A stretch of DNA of 64,000 nt from Paenibacillus vini (GCF_018403325.1 NZ_BOSL01000006.1:186001-250000); one strand, 5' to 3'. Positions 22,813 to 31,433 are shown, counted from the first letter of the stretch. Translations and numbers: made by a program. The notes: generated from the letters alone by a model not told the origin.

Positions 22813-23271
22813 ATGGATGTAGAGATTAGATTATTAGGCCCTAATGAAGCTGTGCCAATAGAGTTATTACTGTTAGCTGATCCTTCGGAAGAAATCATCT
22901 TAAATTACATAGATAGAGGGGAGTGTTTCATAGCTACCAACAATAATGAAATTATCGGTGCATTGGTAATTATTAAAACTCGCCCTGAAACCATTGAAAT
23001 TGTAAATATTGCAGTAAAAGAAGATTTTCAAGGTAAAGGAATCGGAAAGCAATTAATTAATTTCGCTATCATCTATGCAAAAGAGCAATGTGAAAAAACG
23101 ATGGAAATCGGTACGGGAAATAGCAGTATATTTCAGCTGTTTCTATATCAAAAATGTGGTTTTCGAATTGTCGGCGTAGATCACGATTTTTTTATTAGAC
23201 ACTATAAAGATGAAATTTATGAGAATGGAATACAGTGTAGGGATATGATTAGATTAAGACTTGAACTTTGA
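22813..23271 (+). CDS. GNAT family N-acetyltransferase
   Basis: A 152-residue GNAT. Motif A Asp-Phe-Gln-Gly-Lys-Gly-Ile-Gly-Lys-Gln follows Ile-Val-Asn-Ile-Ala-Val, and motif B Phe-Leu-Tyr-Gln-Lys-Cys-Gly-Phe-Arg is intact. The C-terminal Asp-His-Asp-Phe-Phe and Asp-Glu-Ile-Tyr-Glu-Asn-Gly-Ile are typical of YvbK-like Bacillales acetyltransferases. TAGGAG precedes ATG 22813, 11 bases after the HAD gene, so the two may be co-transcribed. Confidence 0.87.
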   Translation: MDVEIRLLGPNEAVPIELLLLADPSEEIILNYIDRGECFIATNNNEIIGALVIIKTRPETIEIVNIAVKEDFQGKGIGKQLINFAIIYAKEQCEKTMEIGTGNSSIFQLFLYQKCGFRIVGVDHDFFIRHYKDEIYENGIQCRDMIRLRLEL

Positions 23272-23332
23272 TAGTTTTCGCTACCGACTGCTGACTAAGC
23301 CAGTTGGATGTACAAGGAGGTGTAAAAGACAC

Positions 23333-23767
23333 TTGCTGAAGTTTAAACTACTCTTTTTACTGTTATTAGTTCTAATGTCTACAGGATGTTCGTTTTCGAG
23401 TGAAGACACATGGAAAGAACGAAGCCGTATTAAGCAGGGTGATGTAAAGCAAATTTTAATAGAAAACTCAGAAGGGGTAAGTGCCAGTTTGACCGATCGG
23501 GTTAAAATTTCTGCAGTTATTAATGCATTGAAATCGGGCGTGTTTGATCCTGGAGTTTTTGATATAAGAGTGCAGGATTTCACTGTGACTATTGAATTAA
23601 ACAACAGTGATAAAAAGAAAATTCATCTTTGGCTTTTATCCGGTGCGAACCTCTTCACCGATTCTGAGGATGATGGTCATTTTACATTAAATGAAGATGC
23701 ACAAGAAAAATTGGTTGAAATCATCAAAGAAAATGAATTATGGAATGAAGATTCGGCGGCTAATTAA
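23333..23767 (+). CDS. Small lipoprotein, unrecognised
   Basis: A 144-residue exported lipoprotein. A signal segment of repeated Leu ends in the lipobox Met-Ser-Thr-Gly-Cys near residue 22. The mature domain contains Gly-Asp-Val-Lys-Gln-Ile-Leu-Ile-Glu and Phe-Thr-Val-Thr-Ile-Glu-Leu, a small alpha/beta fold of unknown role. TTG 23333 is set by AGGAGGTG upstream; the frame is open further 5' but overlaps the GNAT gene. Confidence 0.72.
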   Translation: MLKFKLLFLLLLVLMSTGCSFSSEDTWKERSRIKQGDVKQILIENSEGVSASLTDRVKISAVINALKSGVFDPGVFDIRVQDFTVTIELNNSDKKKIHLWLLSGANLFTDSEDDGHFTLNEDAQEKLVEIIKENELWNEDSAAN

Positions 23768-23810
23768 ATAAGCCCCCATGATTCTCAAGAAGATGAAAGG
23801 AGAATATCAG

Positions 23811-24347
23811 TTGCATGACGATTATGAAATAGATGATTACATTATCCAAGCAGGTGTTTCCGCTCCATTAGTAGTAATGATGTGCGGAGTAGCCGGATCA
23901 GGAAAAACAACATTTGCTCAAAGATTAGAGAAAAGAGGTTTTGTGCGTCTTTCCATTGATGAAGAAATATGGGCTACACATGGACGTTACGGGATTGACT
24001 ATCCAATTGAAATGTATGAGCAATTAAAAGGTGAAGCCGAGTTAAAGTTGCGCAATGAATTAGTAAAACTTATAAATGAAAAGCGTAACGTGGTAATCGA
24101 TTTCAGCTTTTGGCAACGAAAGAGACGGAATGAATATAAGAAATTAATTGAAGATGGAGGAGGGGGATGGAAGCTTATATATTTGAAAGTTCATCCTAAT
24201 GAATTACGTGAACGACTCCGTATTCGGAGTCAGCGGTTCGATGCAAATGCAGCATTTACAATAACAGAAGAAATACTAACTTCATTTCTAGAGGGTTTTG
24301 AAGTGCCTTCCGGAGAAGGAGAAATTATCATTGAAGCAAACGATTGA
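23811..24347 (+). CDS. AAA/zeta-toxin-like P-loop kinase
   Basis: A 178-residue P-loop protein. Walker A Gly-Val-Ala-Gly-Ser-Gly-Lys-Thr-Thr is near residues 26-34 and is followed by Leu-Ser-Ile-Asp-Glu-Glu-Ile-Trp, then Val-Val-Ile-Asp-Phe-Ser-Phe-Trp and Arg-Lys-Arg-Arg. This order is typical of the broad AAA_33/zeta-like family whose members phosphorylate small molecules or tRNA ends. TTG 23811 follows AAAGGAGAA. No antitoxin gene is adjacent, so a toxin role is unlikely. Confidence 0.75.
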   Translation: MHDDYEIDDYIIQAGVSAPLVVMMCGVAGSGKTTFAQRLEKRGFVRLSIDEEIWATHGRYGIDYPIEMYEQLKGEAELKLRNELVKLINEKRNVVIDFSFWQRKRRNEYKKLIEDGGGGWKLIYLKVHPNELRERLRIRSQRFDANAAFTITEEILTSFLEGFEVPSGEGEIIIEAND

Positions 24348-24370
24348 ACATCTTTGAGTGGAACTTAAAC

Positions 24371-24405
24371 AAAGACCAGGTGTTATCGACACTTGGTCTT
24401 TGTTA
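24371..24405. terminator. Hairpin terminator after the P-loop kinase gene
   Basis: AAAGACCAGGTGT (24371-24383) pairs with ACACTTGGTCTTT (24389-24401) with one G-T pair, around a TATCG loop. The T tract is short, but the stem is long. Confidence 0.65.
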
Positions 24406-24556
24406 CATTAAAGAGCCATTTCTCAAGATGCATCCGTTCTCGATGATACTTATCATTCATTAAGAAGGAAATGGGTAATAACAAAGAATGTGTGTTTGCA
24501 TTACGGAGTGCTGGCTGAGTCGGTTAGCATGTACATCATGTAGGAGGATAATACGA

Positions 24557-25876
24557 ATGGTAGAATTGAAAAAAACAGAAAATTGGGTTGCAGGGCTGCA
24601 GTGGCTATTTTTCATATTTGCGAATATTGTGATTATCCCGGTCACCGTAGGACAAGCCTTTCAATTATCAGATAGCTCTATTATGACGACCCTGCAGCTA
24701 TCCTTCATCGTGACGGGGTGCGCGTGCATATGCCAAGCATTATGGGGACATCGCCGGGCCATTTTGGAAGGGCAATCGGGTTTATGGTGGGGAATGATCC
24801 TAACTACCGTAAGCATTGCTGCTTCTCAAGGGATTTCCTTGCCTGAAATAGGGGGCAGCCTCGCCGTTGGGATTCTAATCTCTGCTGCTATCACCGTGCT
24901 TGTGGGCCTATTCGGCTGGGGCAATGCGCTTGCAAAACTATTCAAGCCAGGCGTGATGGGAGTGTTCATGCTTCTGTTCGGCTTCCAGTTAATTCAGATT
25001 TTTCTCAAAGGCATGTTGGGAATCCCTATGGGCAACACGCCAGACCATGTGTCGATTCAAGGGAATATTGCTCTTCTTTCCATCATCTTGATGTTGCTTA
25101 TGGTTATTGTTAATGTGACGCTGCCGAACAAGATCAGTAAATATTCTCTGCTCATCGGCATTGTCATTGGGTGGGCTGCATTCGCTATATTTTTGGGCGA
25201 GGAAGAGACTGTTAAGGAGAGTGCGTCGCTAACCTTCGATTTCTTTTTGTTAGGAAAGCCTGAATTCAATGTCGGCATTATTATTGTGGCTGTGGTAACA
25301 GGCATTTTGAATTTGGCGAACACCTTTGGCGCATTGAAGGGAATCGAAGATTTATACGACAGCGAGACCAGCAAAAAGCAGTTCAGCGCTAGCCTGATCA
25401 TATCCGGCATATTCACCGGAATAAGCGGATTAATTGGACTGGTTCCTTACGCTCCGTTTGTATCATCCATCGGTTTTTTAAAACAATCCGGCATTATTCA
25501 TCGAACGCCTTTTTTGATTGGCGGGGCGTTATTTCTCATGATGGGTGTATTTCCGCCGGTCACTCTATTTTTCTCCAATATCCCGTTAAGCATTGGCAGT
25601 ACGGTGTTGTTCGTATCTTATTTGCAGTTGCTGCTGTCTTCACTGGATTTCTTGAAAAAGGTCGAATTCAATAAACGCAATGTCTATCGATCCGCTATCC
25701 CGATCTTTGTAGCCGTAGTGATCATGACGTTCCCGGACTCCTATTTTGCCGGCGTCCCAACTTATATTCAACCTTTTATTCAAAATGGCCTGCTGGTTGG
25801 AATTACGCTGGCCTTGGTGTTGGAAAATATCATTCCATGGGACAAAATCGTAGAACCGGGTCAAAGTAACAATTAA
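24557..25876 (+). CDS. Purine/pyrimidine permease (NCS2 family, YwdJ-like)
   Basis: A 439-residue polytopic transporter with about 12-14 hydrophobic segments. Gln-Ser-Gly-Leu-Trp-Trp-Gly, Asn-Thr-Phe-Gly-Ala-Leu-Lys-Gly-Ile-Glu-Asp and Gly-Leu-Val-Pro-Tyr-Ala-Pro-Phe are typical positions of NCS2 nucleobase:cation symporters, with the Glu of the Gly-Ile-Glu region resembling the substrate site. It would import a purine or pyrimidine base. TAGGAGG precedes ATG 24557. No purine riboswitch is recognised in the roughly 150 bases upstream. It is GC-richer than the array and looks like a core-type gene. Confidence 0.8.
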   Translation: MVELKKTENWVAGLQWLFFIFANIVIIPVTVGQAFQLSDSSIMTTLQLSFIVTGCACICQALWGHRRAILEGQSGLWWGMILTTVSIAASQGISLPEIGGSLAVGILISAAITVLVGLFGWGNALAKLFKPGVMGVFMLLFGFQLIQIFLKGMLGIPMGNTPDHVSIQGNIALLSIILMLLMVIVNVTLPNKISKYSLLIGIVIGWAAFAIFLGEEETVKESASLTFDFFLLGKPEFNVGIIIVAVVTGILNLANTFGALKGIEDLYDSETSKKQFSASLIISGIFTGISGLIGLVPYAPFVSSIGFLKQSGIIHRTPFLIGGALFLMMGVFPPVTLFFSNIPLSIGSTVLFVSYLQLLLSSLDFLKKVEFNKRNVYRSAIPIFVAVVIMTFPDSYFAGVPTYIQPFIQNGLLVGITLALVLENIIPWDKIVEPGQSNN

Positions 25877-26007
25877 TGTATAAATGACGAAATGGGGGGG
25901 GGAGCTTTGACCTCTTTCGGGTACCCAATGCCATTTCTTTTTTAGCAAATAATGGATCACTAAGGTTATAATGATCTTGAATAGATAGTAAAAGGAATGA
26001 TATAGAC

Positions 26008-26493
26008 ATGGAACAACAATTAGAAGTTGCCATTCAATTAAGAGAATCAGGGAAAGTGGAAGAGGCACGATCTTTATTACTTGAATTACTGGATCAACAA
26101 CCATTAGATCCCTCTGTCTGGTACCAATGCGCTTGGATTCATGACGCTCTGGGATTAGAAAGTGATGCCGTGCCTTATTATAAAAAGTCTCTTGAGCTTG
26201 GATTAAGGGGAGAGGAGAGACAAGGTGCATTATTAGGTCTGGGAAGTACATATAGAACTTTGGGGATGTATGAGGAAGCCAAAACCATATTTGAGACGGC
26301 CATGAAAGAATTTCCGGACCGAAGAGAATATCAAGTTTTCTATGCTATGGTTCTATATAATCAGCAGGCATTCAGCGAGTCAATGTCCATATTACTAAAG
26401 CAACTGGCGGAAACAAGTAACGATGAGGGGATCCGAAGCTATAAGAACGCAATTTTATTTTACTCGGATAAGTTGGATCAGATTTGGGATTAA
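26008..26493 (+). CDS. Tetratricopeptide repeat protein
   Basis: A 161-residue all-helical protein made of about four TPR units: Ala-Ile-Gln-Leu-Arg-Glu-Ser-Gly-Lys-Val-Glu-Glu-Ala-Arg at the start, then Trp-Tyr-Gln-Cys-Ala-Trp-Ile-His-Asp, then Leu-Gly-Ser-Thr-Tyr-Arg-Thr-Leu-Gly-Met-Tyr-Glu-Glu-Ala. It resembles Bacillales TPR_5-containing proteins of this size. TPRs mediate protein contacts; the partner is unknown. AAAGGA precedes ATG 26008. Confidence 0.8.
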   Translation: MEQQLEVAIQLRESGKVEEARSLLLELLDQQPLDPSVWYQCAWIHDALGLESDAVPYYKKSLELGLRGEERQGALLGLGSTYRTLGMYEEAKTIFETAMKEFPDRREYQVFYAMVLYNQQAFSESMSILLKQLAETSNDEGIRSYKNAILFYSDKLDQIWD

Positions 26494-26558
26494 AGTTATT
26501 TTCGCCAATGATAGGGGCGATGCTTTCGACGATTGATGAAAAATAGTGAGGTGAAAAG

Positions 26559-27023
26559 GTGCATATTCGACTTGCTCACAAAAATGATATTGAACAGCTT
26601 ATAAGGATGAGATGGGATTTTACAAATGAATATAGAAATACCAAAATTGAAGAAGATCAGTATCAAGAATTTCATTTGGAATGCAAATCATTTCTTGAAG
26701 ATATTCTTGAGGGAGATCGTTGGTTTGTTTGGATCGCTGAAAGTAATGGTCGTATTCTATCCCACATTTACATAGAACTTATTTTTAAAGTGCCCAGACC
26801 CGGAAAGAAGACCTCTCCATTTACTTACATGACTAATGTTTATACAGTACCGGATCATAGGGGGAAGGGGATTGGAAGCCGTTTGCTTAAGAATATTGAA
26901 GAGTGGGCAAAAACAAATGAATACGAGTTTATTATCGTCTGGCCTAGTGAATGGAGCGTTGATTTTTATGAACGTAATGGTTATAAACACTGTAAAGAAC
27001 CTATGGAACTAATAACAGAATAA
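26559..27023 (+). CDS. GNAT family N-acetyltransferase
   Basis: A 154-residue GNAT. Motif A His-Arg-Gly-Lys-Gly-Ile-Gly-Ser-Arg-Leu-Leu follows Met-Thr-Asn-Val-Tyr-Thr-Val-Pro, and motif B is Val-Asp-Phe-Tyr-Glu-Arg-Asn-Gly-Tyr. The N-terminal third contains a conserved Arg-Trp-Asp-Phe helix. GTG 26559 follows GAGGTG. The acceptor is unknown. Confidence 0.87.
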   Translation: MHIRLAHKNDIEQLIRMRWDFTNEYRNTKIEEDQYQEFHLECKSFLEDILEGDRWFVWIAESNGRILSHIYIELIFKVPRPGKKTSPFTYMTNVYTVPDHRGKGIGSRLLKNIEEWAKTNEYEFIIVWPSEWSVDFYERNGYKHCKEPMELITE

Positions 27024-27059
27024 AAGTTTCCAGAGAGTGCCGAAAGGACAATCAAACCG

Positions 27060-27980
27060 ATGAATCATTATTCTGAAAGAATTGATGATGTAATTAATTA
27101 TATGGATGATAATTTTTCAAGGAAGATAAGTCTGGAGGAACTTGCGGAGGTCTCCAACTTTTCCAAGTATCACTTTTCGCGGGTGTTCTCGTCGATTGTT
27201 GGAATGACTCCCTATGCCTTTTTGAAAAAAAGAAGATTGATCGCGTCCGTTGAATATCTTTTAAATACAGATAAGACTATACTGGAAATATCTATGTTAT
27301 GTGGATTTGATTCTGCGTCGAGTTTTAACCAAGCCTTCAAACAGCTTTACGGTAATACTCCTGGAGATGTAAGAAGAGATCCAACAATTATTAGCAATAT
27401 TCCCTTATATCATGGCAACAAACAGGCAGAAACAGTACAACCTTCTCGTTATTCTGAAAGTGGGATTACAAATAACTTTCTGAGGAGGATCTGGGAAATG
27501 AATATTACCGTTAAGGAGCTGCCGGATTACGAGGTTGCGTATGTTAGGCACGTTGGAAGCTATCTTGAAACCCGTAAAGCATGGGAGGTATTGGGTGAAT
27601 GGGCAGCTAAGAAAGGCTTCTATCCACCCGAGCACTCATATATTGGGATCTCTCTCGATGACGCAAGTTTAACTGATGAATATGCATGTCGTTATGATGC
27701 ATGTTTAACGATCAAGGGTGATCACAACAAGGATTTTGATCCTAATATTAAGTATAAGACTTTAAATGGTGGCCTGTATGCATTGTATCAGTTCTACGAT
27801 ACGATTGATAAATTCGCTATCGCATACCAAGTTGTATACGGACAATGGTTGCCAAATAGCGGGTACGATCCTGATGATAAACACTGCCTGGAGTTTTGTA
27901 TGAATAATCCATTTGAGGATCCCGATGGAAAAGCTAAGGTTGATTTATATATACCTATAAAGAAAAGAGCAGAAGAGTAA
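27060..27980 (+). CDS. AraC family regulator with GyrI-like effector domain
   Basis: A 306-residue regulator of the Rob/SbmC-containing type. Residues 1-105 form two HTH motifs (Ile-Ser-Leu-Glu-Glu-Leu-Ala-Glu and Phe-Asp-Ser-Ala-Ser-Ser-Phe-Asn-Gln-Ala-Phe-Lys), and residues about 145-306 a GyrI-like small-molecule-binding domain starting Val-Lys-Glu-Leu-Pro-Asp-Tyr-Glu-Val-Ala. Such proteins sense drugs or other amphipathic ligands and activate adjacent genes. AAAGGACA lies upstream of ATG 27060. Hairpin element R5 follows; no efflux gene is adjacent. Confidence 0.87.
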   Translation: MNHYSERIDDVINYMDDNFSRKISLEELAEVSNFSKYHFSRVFSSIVGMTPYAFLKKRRLIASVEYLLNTDKTILEISMLCGFDSASSFNQAFKQLYGNTPGDVRRDPTIISNIPLYHGNKQAETVQPSRYSESGITNNFLRRIWEMNITVKELPDYEVAYVRHVGSYLETRKAWEVLGEWAAKKGFYPPEHSYIGISLDDASLTDEYACRYDACLTIKGDHNKDFDPNIKYKTLNGGLYALYQFYDTIDKFAIAYQVVYGQWLPNSGYDPDDKHCLEFCMNNPFEDPDGKAKVDLYIPIKKRAEE

Positions 27981-28000
27981 CCACAATTTAATCCCGGCAA

Positions 28001-28048
28001 CTCACGACCCAGCCTATGATAAGAGCTATCTAGGGCTGGGTTGTTTCA
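28001..28048 (+). repeat. Dispersed hairpin element, copy R5
   Basis: ACGACCCAGCC (28004-28014) pairs with GGCTGGGTTGT, loop ATGATAAGAGCTATCT, ending GTTTC. The GCTCAGACAAC leader is mostly lost. It starts 20 bases after the AraC-type regulator stop. Confidence 0.75.
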
Positions 28049-28108
28049 TAAATACTATAATGTTGTCCTGTCTTAGGGTTAATAAAATAAGGTTAAGGGG
28101 GATGTTTG

Positions 28109-28999
28109 GTGCCTAAAAGAAAAGTACTCCATTATGATGCATTTTCATCGGTCGCCAATATGGGAAATCCGGCTGGCGTCGTCCTGGAAGCTGATGACTT
28201 AGATGAAAAAGCAATGCAGGCCATTGCTGAAAAGGTTGGATTTAACGAAACCGTTTTTTTAACTGGTTCGAAAAAGGCAGATCTTAGACTGAGGTACTTT
28301 ACGCCAGGACATGAAATTAATCTTTGTGGTCATGCTACGATTGCGTCAATGTATTGCTTGAAGACTTTAGGATTGTTACAAAATAAAGATTCGATAACGA
28401 TCGAGACGAATGTTGGTAATTTACCCATTTCCTTTGCAGATAGAAAAGGAGATTTATTTATAACCATGAAGCAGGATCACCCCCGATTTATTCCGTATCA
28501 TGGTTCAGTCTCGGCCCTAGCCGAATGTATGGGGCTTTCGGAAGAAACGATCGATATATCCAAGCCTATTGTTTATGGAAGCACAGGTACCTGGACGCTG
28601 TTAATACCTATTAAAGGGTTGGATCTATTCGCAAGAATTTGTCCCAACAACCAGATGTTTCCTGAAGTATTGCTCGAAAATCAAAGATCATCCATACATC
28701 CGTTCTGTATGGAAACCATGGATAAGAATGCTTTTATGCACGCGAGGCACTTTTCATCCCCGTACTCAGGGACGAAAGAAGATGCGATTACAGGTACTGC
28801 ATCGGGCGTGATGGGGGCCTATTATCTGACGTACTTGAATGAAAATAGTGAGGCTGCAGATTTTTTTGTTGAACAAGGTCAAGAAATTGGCAGGGATGGA
28901 AGAGTACATGTCCAAGTTATACGTAATGAAAGTAAAATGGATGTTTATATTTCCGGAACAGGAGTTTTCGTTCAAGAATTTGAAGTTCAGTATCCTTAA
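28109..28999 (+). CDS. PhzF family isomerase/epimerase
   Basis: A 296-residue PhzF-superfamily protein with the two-lobed diaminopimelate-epimerase-like fold. Gly-Asn-Pro-Ala-Gly-Val-Val-Leu near residue 20, a Glu in Asn-Glu-Thr-Val-Phe as catalytic acid, Cys-Gly-His-Ala-Thr and a C-terminal Asp-Ala-Ile-Thr-Gly-Thr-Ala-Ser-Gly-Val are all present. Members isomerise small metabolites; phenazine synthesis is not implied because no phz genes are nearby. GTG 28109 follows AAGGGG; TTG 28106 is an alternative. Confidence 0.87.
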   Translation: MPKRKVLHYDAFSSVANMGNPAGVVLEADDLDEKAMQAIAEKVGFNETVFLTGSKKADLRLRYFTPGHEINLCGHATIASMYCLKTLGLLQNKDSITIETNVGNLPISFADRKGDLFITMKQDHPRFIPYHGSVSALAECMGLSEETIDISKPIVYGSTGTWTLLIPIKGLDLFARICPNNQMFPEVLLENQRSSIHPFCMETMDKNAFMHARHFSSPYSGTKEDAITGTASGVMGAYYLTYLNENSEAADFFVEQGQEIGRDGRVHVQVIRNESKMDVYISGTGVFVQEFEVQYP

Positions 29000-29011
29000 G
29001 GAGCGGGATAA

Positions 29012-29395
29012 AATGAAATCTCCAGGTGGCTCGATATTCCTTATTATTATAAGGGTGGCGAAATTCATTGCTTGAAGTATGGTAGTAAGTATAAGAATGA
29101 AGAAATGCTGTTTGAACTAATGAGAAAGGAAGAAGAATTTATTTTTAAAACCAATAAGAAACTTAAAATATGGATAGATATGTATAAGACATCGGTAACA
29201 AGTGCGGTTCTTAATGAATTAATAAACAATCTGACTAATTTAGATCCCTATATAGAAAAACTAGCGTTCGTTGGCTTTTCTAGAATAAATCAATGGAGAT
29301 TCAAGCGATGCGTTAATAAAGCAGGAATCAAGAAACCCGTTTCGTATTTTTCGGACCCGGAAGATGCTAAAACCTGGTTAGTATATGAAAGATAG
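29012..29395 (+). pseudogene. STAS/SpoIIAA-like hypothetical protein with N-terminal frameshift
   Basis: AAGGAGCGGG and ATG 29012 are well placed, but that frame stops after 20 codons. The neighbouring frame is open from about 29012 and reads Trp-Leu-Asp-Ile-Pro-Tyr-Tyr-Tyr-Lys-Gly-Gly-Glu-Ile-His-Cys before the in-frame TTG at 29072, then continues 107 codons to 29395. The natural protein (about 125 residues) therefore seems to begin at ATG 29012 and to have lost its frame within the first few codons. Lys-Ile-Trp-Ile-Asp-Met-Tyr and Phe-Ser-Asp-Pro-Glu-Asp-Ala-Lys-Thr-Trp-Leu resemble a STAS-like fold. Expression from TTG 29072, which has no ribosome site, is possible. Confidence 0.5.
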
Positions 29396-29422
29396 AATCT
29401 ATTTTAATAGGGAGGAACGGAT

Positions 29423-29887
29423 ATGCGGGAAAGCGAGGAAATCAAGGTGGAGGAAAGTCTGGAGGACATTACGGGTGTAACTTGTATTTACGTACCAGTA
29501 AATGATGTTTACGAGTCTATTAAATGGTACCAAATGAATTTGGGGTACCAACCCGCACACCGCGATCGTGTTGAGCCTGGGATGGAGACGGCAGTTTTGA
29601 ATTTACCTGATAGGAACGGAGACATGCCTTCGCCTGGTTTACGGCAAGTTGTGCCTGCTCTTTTCCTGCACAAATCGGATGAGGAAGGCGGTCGATTACG
29701 CTTTGCCTGGACATTGGATAACGGAAGACCCCATGCCATGGCCTGTTTCATAATTCCACGGATCGAAGAGCTATATGAACGTTTTAAGGAAAACGGTGTG
29801 AATATCATTGGAGAACGGATGACAAGCGGACCAAACATCACGTTCGCAGACCCGGACGGCAACATTTGGGAAGTATGGCAACCTTAG
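29423..29887 (+). CDS. VOC family protein (glyoxalase/bleomycin-resistance fold)
   Basis: A 154-residue vicinal-oxygen-chelate protein. It has the paired beta-alpha-beta modules: Val-Pro-Val-Asn-Asp-Val-Tyr-Glu-Ser-Ile-Lys-Trp-Tyr in the first and Phe-Ile-Ile-Pro-Arg-Ile-Glu-Glu-Leu-Tyr in the second, ending Phe-Ala-Asp-Pro-Asp-Gly-Asn-Ile-Trp-Glu. The Glu before the C-terminal Val is a usual metal ligand. GGGAGG precedes ATG 29423. The substrate is unknown; binding of a toxic small molecule is one family role. Confidence 0.86.
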   Translation: MRESEEIKVEESLEDITGVTCIYVPVNDVYESIKWYQMNLGYQPAHRDRVEPGMETAVLNLPDRNGDMPSPGLRQVVPALFLHKSDEEGGRLRFAWTLDNGRPHAMACFIIPRIEELYERFKENGVNIIGERMTSGPNITFADPDGNIWEVWQP

Positions 29888-29904
29888 AGGAAGGGGCACT
29901 CAAG

Positions 29905-30399
29905 ATGATAGATTTGTTTAAATACAACTGGATGGTTAGGGAAGATTGGTTTAGTCAATGTTCAAAATTATCGGAAAATGAACTTGTTCAGGAGCGCCAA
30001 GGGGGGCATGGATCCATACTTAGAACTTTCTTTCATATTATTGATGTGGAATGCAGTTGGATACAAGCTATACACGGTGATGTAGTTTCCGAACCGAATT
30101 ATGAACATTACAAGTCGTTGGAACTGATTCGACAATTATCAAGGGAAAGTCAAGAGATAGTGAATAAACACCTATTGAAATGGTCTCCAACAGAAGAATT
30201 TAAGACTGTAACCGTGCCATGGTCAGCTCATACTTATTATTATGGTGAAGTCATAAAGCATGTGATCGTACACGAAATACATCACATGGGTCAATTATCC
30301 ATATGGGCGAAGGATGTAGGGCTTGATGCGGTCAATGTAAACTATATAGGTAGAGGAATCATGGATGGTCATAAGGGGTGTTCGAAATATGTTTTGTAG
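29905..30399 (+). CDS. DinB family protein
   Basis: A 164-residue DinB-fold four-helix bundle. Metal-ligand candidates are His in Thr-Phe-Phe-His-Ile-Ile-Asp-Val near residue 46 and the His pair in Val-His-Glu-Ile-His-His-Met-Gly-Gln-Leu near residue 126. DinB proteins are metal-dependent thiol transferases or uncharacterised stress proteins. ATG 29905 is preceded by GGAAGGGG, 17 bases after the VOC gene. It overlaps the next gene by 11 bases. Confidence 0.85.
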   Translation: MIDLFKYNWMVREDWFSQCSKLSENELVQERQGGHGSILRTFFHIIDVECSWIQAIHGDVVSEPNYEHYKSLELIRQLSRESQEIVNKHLLKWSPTEEFKTVTVPWSAHTYYYGEVIKHVIVHEIHHMGQLSIWAKDVGLDAVNVNYIGRGIMDGHKGCSKYVL

Positions 30400-31414
30400 T
30401 AGATGCGGGGAGGAGCAGAAGAAACAGAAGAATTCAGTCTGTCCTAATTGCGGGAATAATGTTTTTACCCCCTATAAACTTAAGGGTTTAAATTGGAAGA
30501 AGCCCAAAGAAAGTGATAGAAAATTTGAAGATATAACTTTTTACCCGAATATTAAAGTAAACCCCGAACACGAAGCCGAAAAATGGTTCTATGTGTTTAA
30601 TGGGGAGAGGTACGGCCCTGTTTCAAGGCTTGAGCTGCTTCATCTTTATAACGCTGAAAGAGTATTTTTAAGCACTAAGGTATGGAAATCAGGAATGTCA
30701 GATTGGGCCGATATAGGCCAGACAGATTTAATTGATAGAAGTATTGTACCGCCGCCTTTGAAGGGTGAAGATATTAACAATACACTAGTATGGATAATGG
30801 CGTTCACACCCATTTTAGGGACTTTGTTAGAGTTTATACTATCTGGAGCAATTGGTGTGGCTAGCGGCTCATTATGGTTCATTACGCCAATACTCAATGC
30901 CATACTGGGTGTAATTGATCAAATAAAGTTAAAAAGAGCAGGTCATAACACTAAAGAAATGTTGCTTTGGGCCTTATTTATTATCCCCGTTTATCTTTTT
31001 AGAAGAGCACATATATTGAAACAGAAAAGTGCATACGCCATTGTTTGGTGTATTACGTTTGCAATTTTAATCTTCGCCCCCACGTTGATTTCCGGAATTA
31101 TCGGCATTGCCGATCCAAGTGCTGTTGATATGGTTAAAGAGGGGACCATGAATTCGTATCCTGATAAAACCATAAGTCAGATGGTAGATAACTATTTTCT
31201 AAATCCAAAATGGAAAGCCATTGTAGCGGACGATAATAATACATATGTTAATGTGATAGGCGAGATTACATATCTAGGAGACGACACCAAAGTACTGATT
31301 CAATACAAACTGATTAATGATAGTTCATTTGAGTTTTATGCCTTGGAATTTAATGGGGTACCGCAAGATATGACAACTTATATTGCATTAATGAATAGCA
31401 TGTATGCCGAGTGA
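30389..31414 (+). CDS. Zinc-ribbon, GYF_2-domain membrane protein
   Basis: A 341-residue multi-domain protein. Residues 1-25 form a zinc ribbon (Cys-Ser-Arg-Cys-Gly, then Cys-Pro-Asn-Cys-Gly); residues about 67-118 a GYF_2 domain (Trp-Phe-Tyr-Val-Phe-Asn-Gly-Glu-Arg-Tyr-Gly-Pro-Val-Ser, Val-Trp-Lys-Ser-Gly-Met-Ser-Asp-Trp). About four membrane segments lie at residues 135-245, followed by a 90-residue extracytoplasmic domain with Ile-Gly-Glu-Ile-Thr-Tyr-Leu-Gly. ATG 30389 follows AAGGGG. GYF_2 usually binds peptides; the role is unknown. Confidence 0.8.
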   Translation: MFCSRCGEEQKKQKNSVCPNCGNNVFTPYKLKGLNWKKPKESDRKFEDITFYPNIKVNPEHEAEKWFYVFNGERYGPVSRLELLHLYNAERVFLSTKVWKSGMSDWADIGQTDLIDRSIVPPPLKGEDINNTLVWIMAFTPILGTLLEFILSGAIGVASGSLWFITPILNAILGVIDQIKLKRAGHNTKEMLLWALFIIPVYLFRRAHILKQKSAYAIVWCITFAILIFAPTLISGIIGIADPSAVDMVKEGTMNSYPDKTISQMVDNYFLNPKWKAIVADDNNTYVNVIGEITYLGDDTKVLIQYKLINDSSFEFYALEFNGVPQDMTTYIALMNSMYAE

Positions 31415-31433
31415 AGAAAAGGAATGATGAAGG

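Noticed and set aside
23811-24347. Zeta-type toxin
   Set aside because: The P-loop fold fits, but no epsilon-like antitoxin is adjacent and the family is mostly ordinary kinases.
24405-24556. Purine riboswitch upstream of the nucleobase permease
   Set aside because: The conserved TATA/GTTTCTAC core was not found in the leader.
19714-25902. Two nine-base G runs (19714-19722 and 25894-25902)
   Set aside because: Both are intergenic, near gene ends; likely slippage-prone but no sign of phase control of a coding frame.
25640-26251. 203-codon antisense frame between permease and TPR genes
   Set aside because: It runs antisense across two well-supported genes, with no ribosome site and no family match.
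28839-29075. 78-codon frame over the PhzF 3' end, with a good site at 29000
   Set aside because: Most of it overlaps PhzF; only the last 20 codons follow a ribosome site, and those fit better as the broken start of the next gene.
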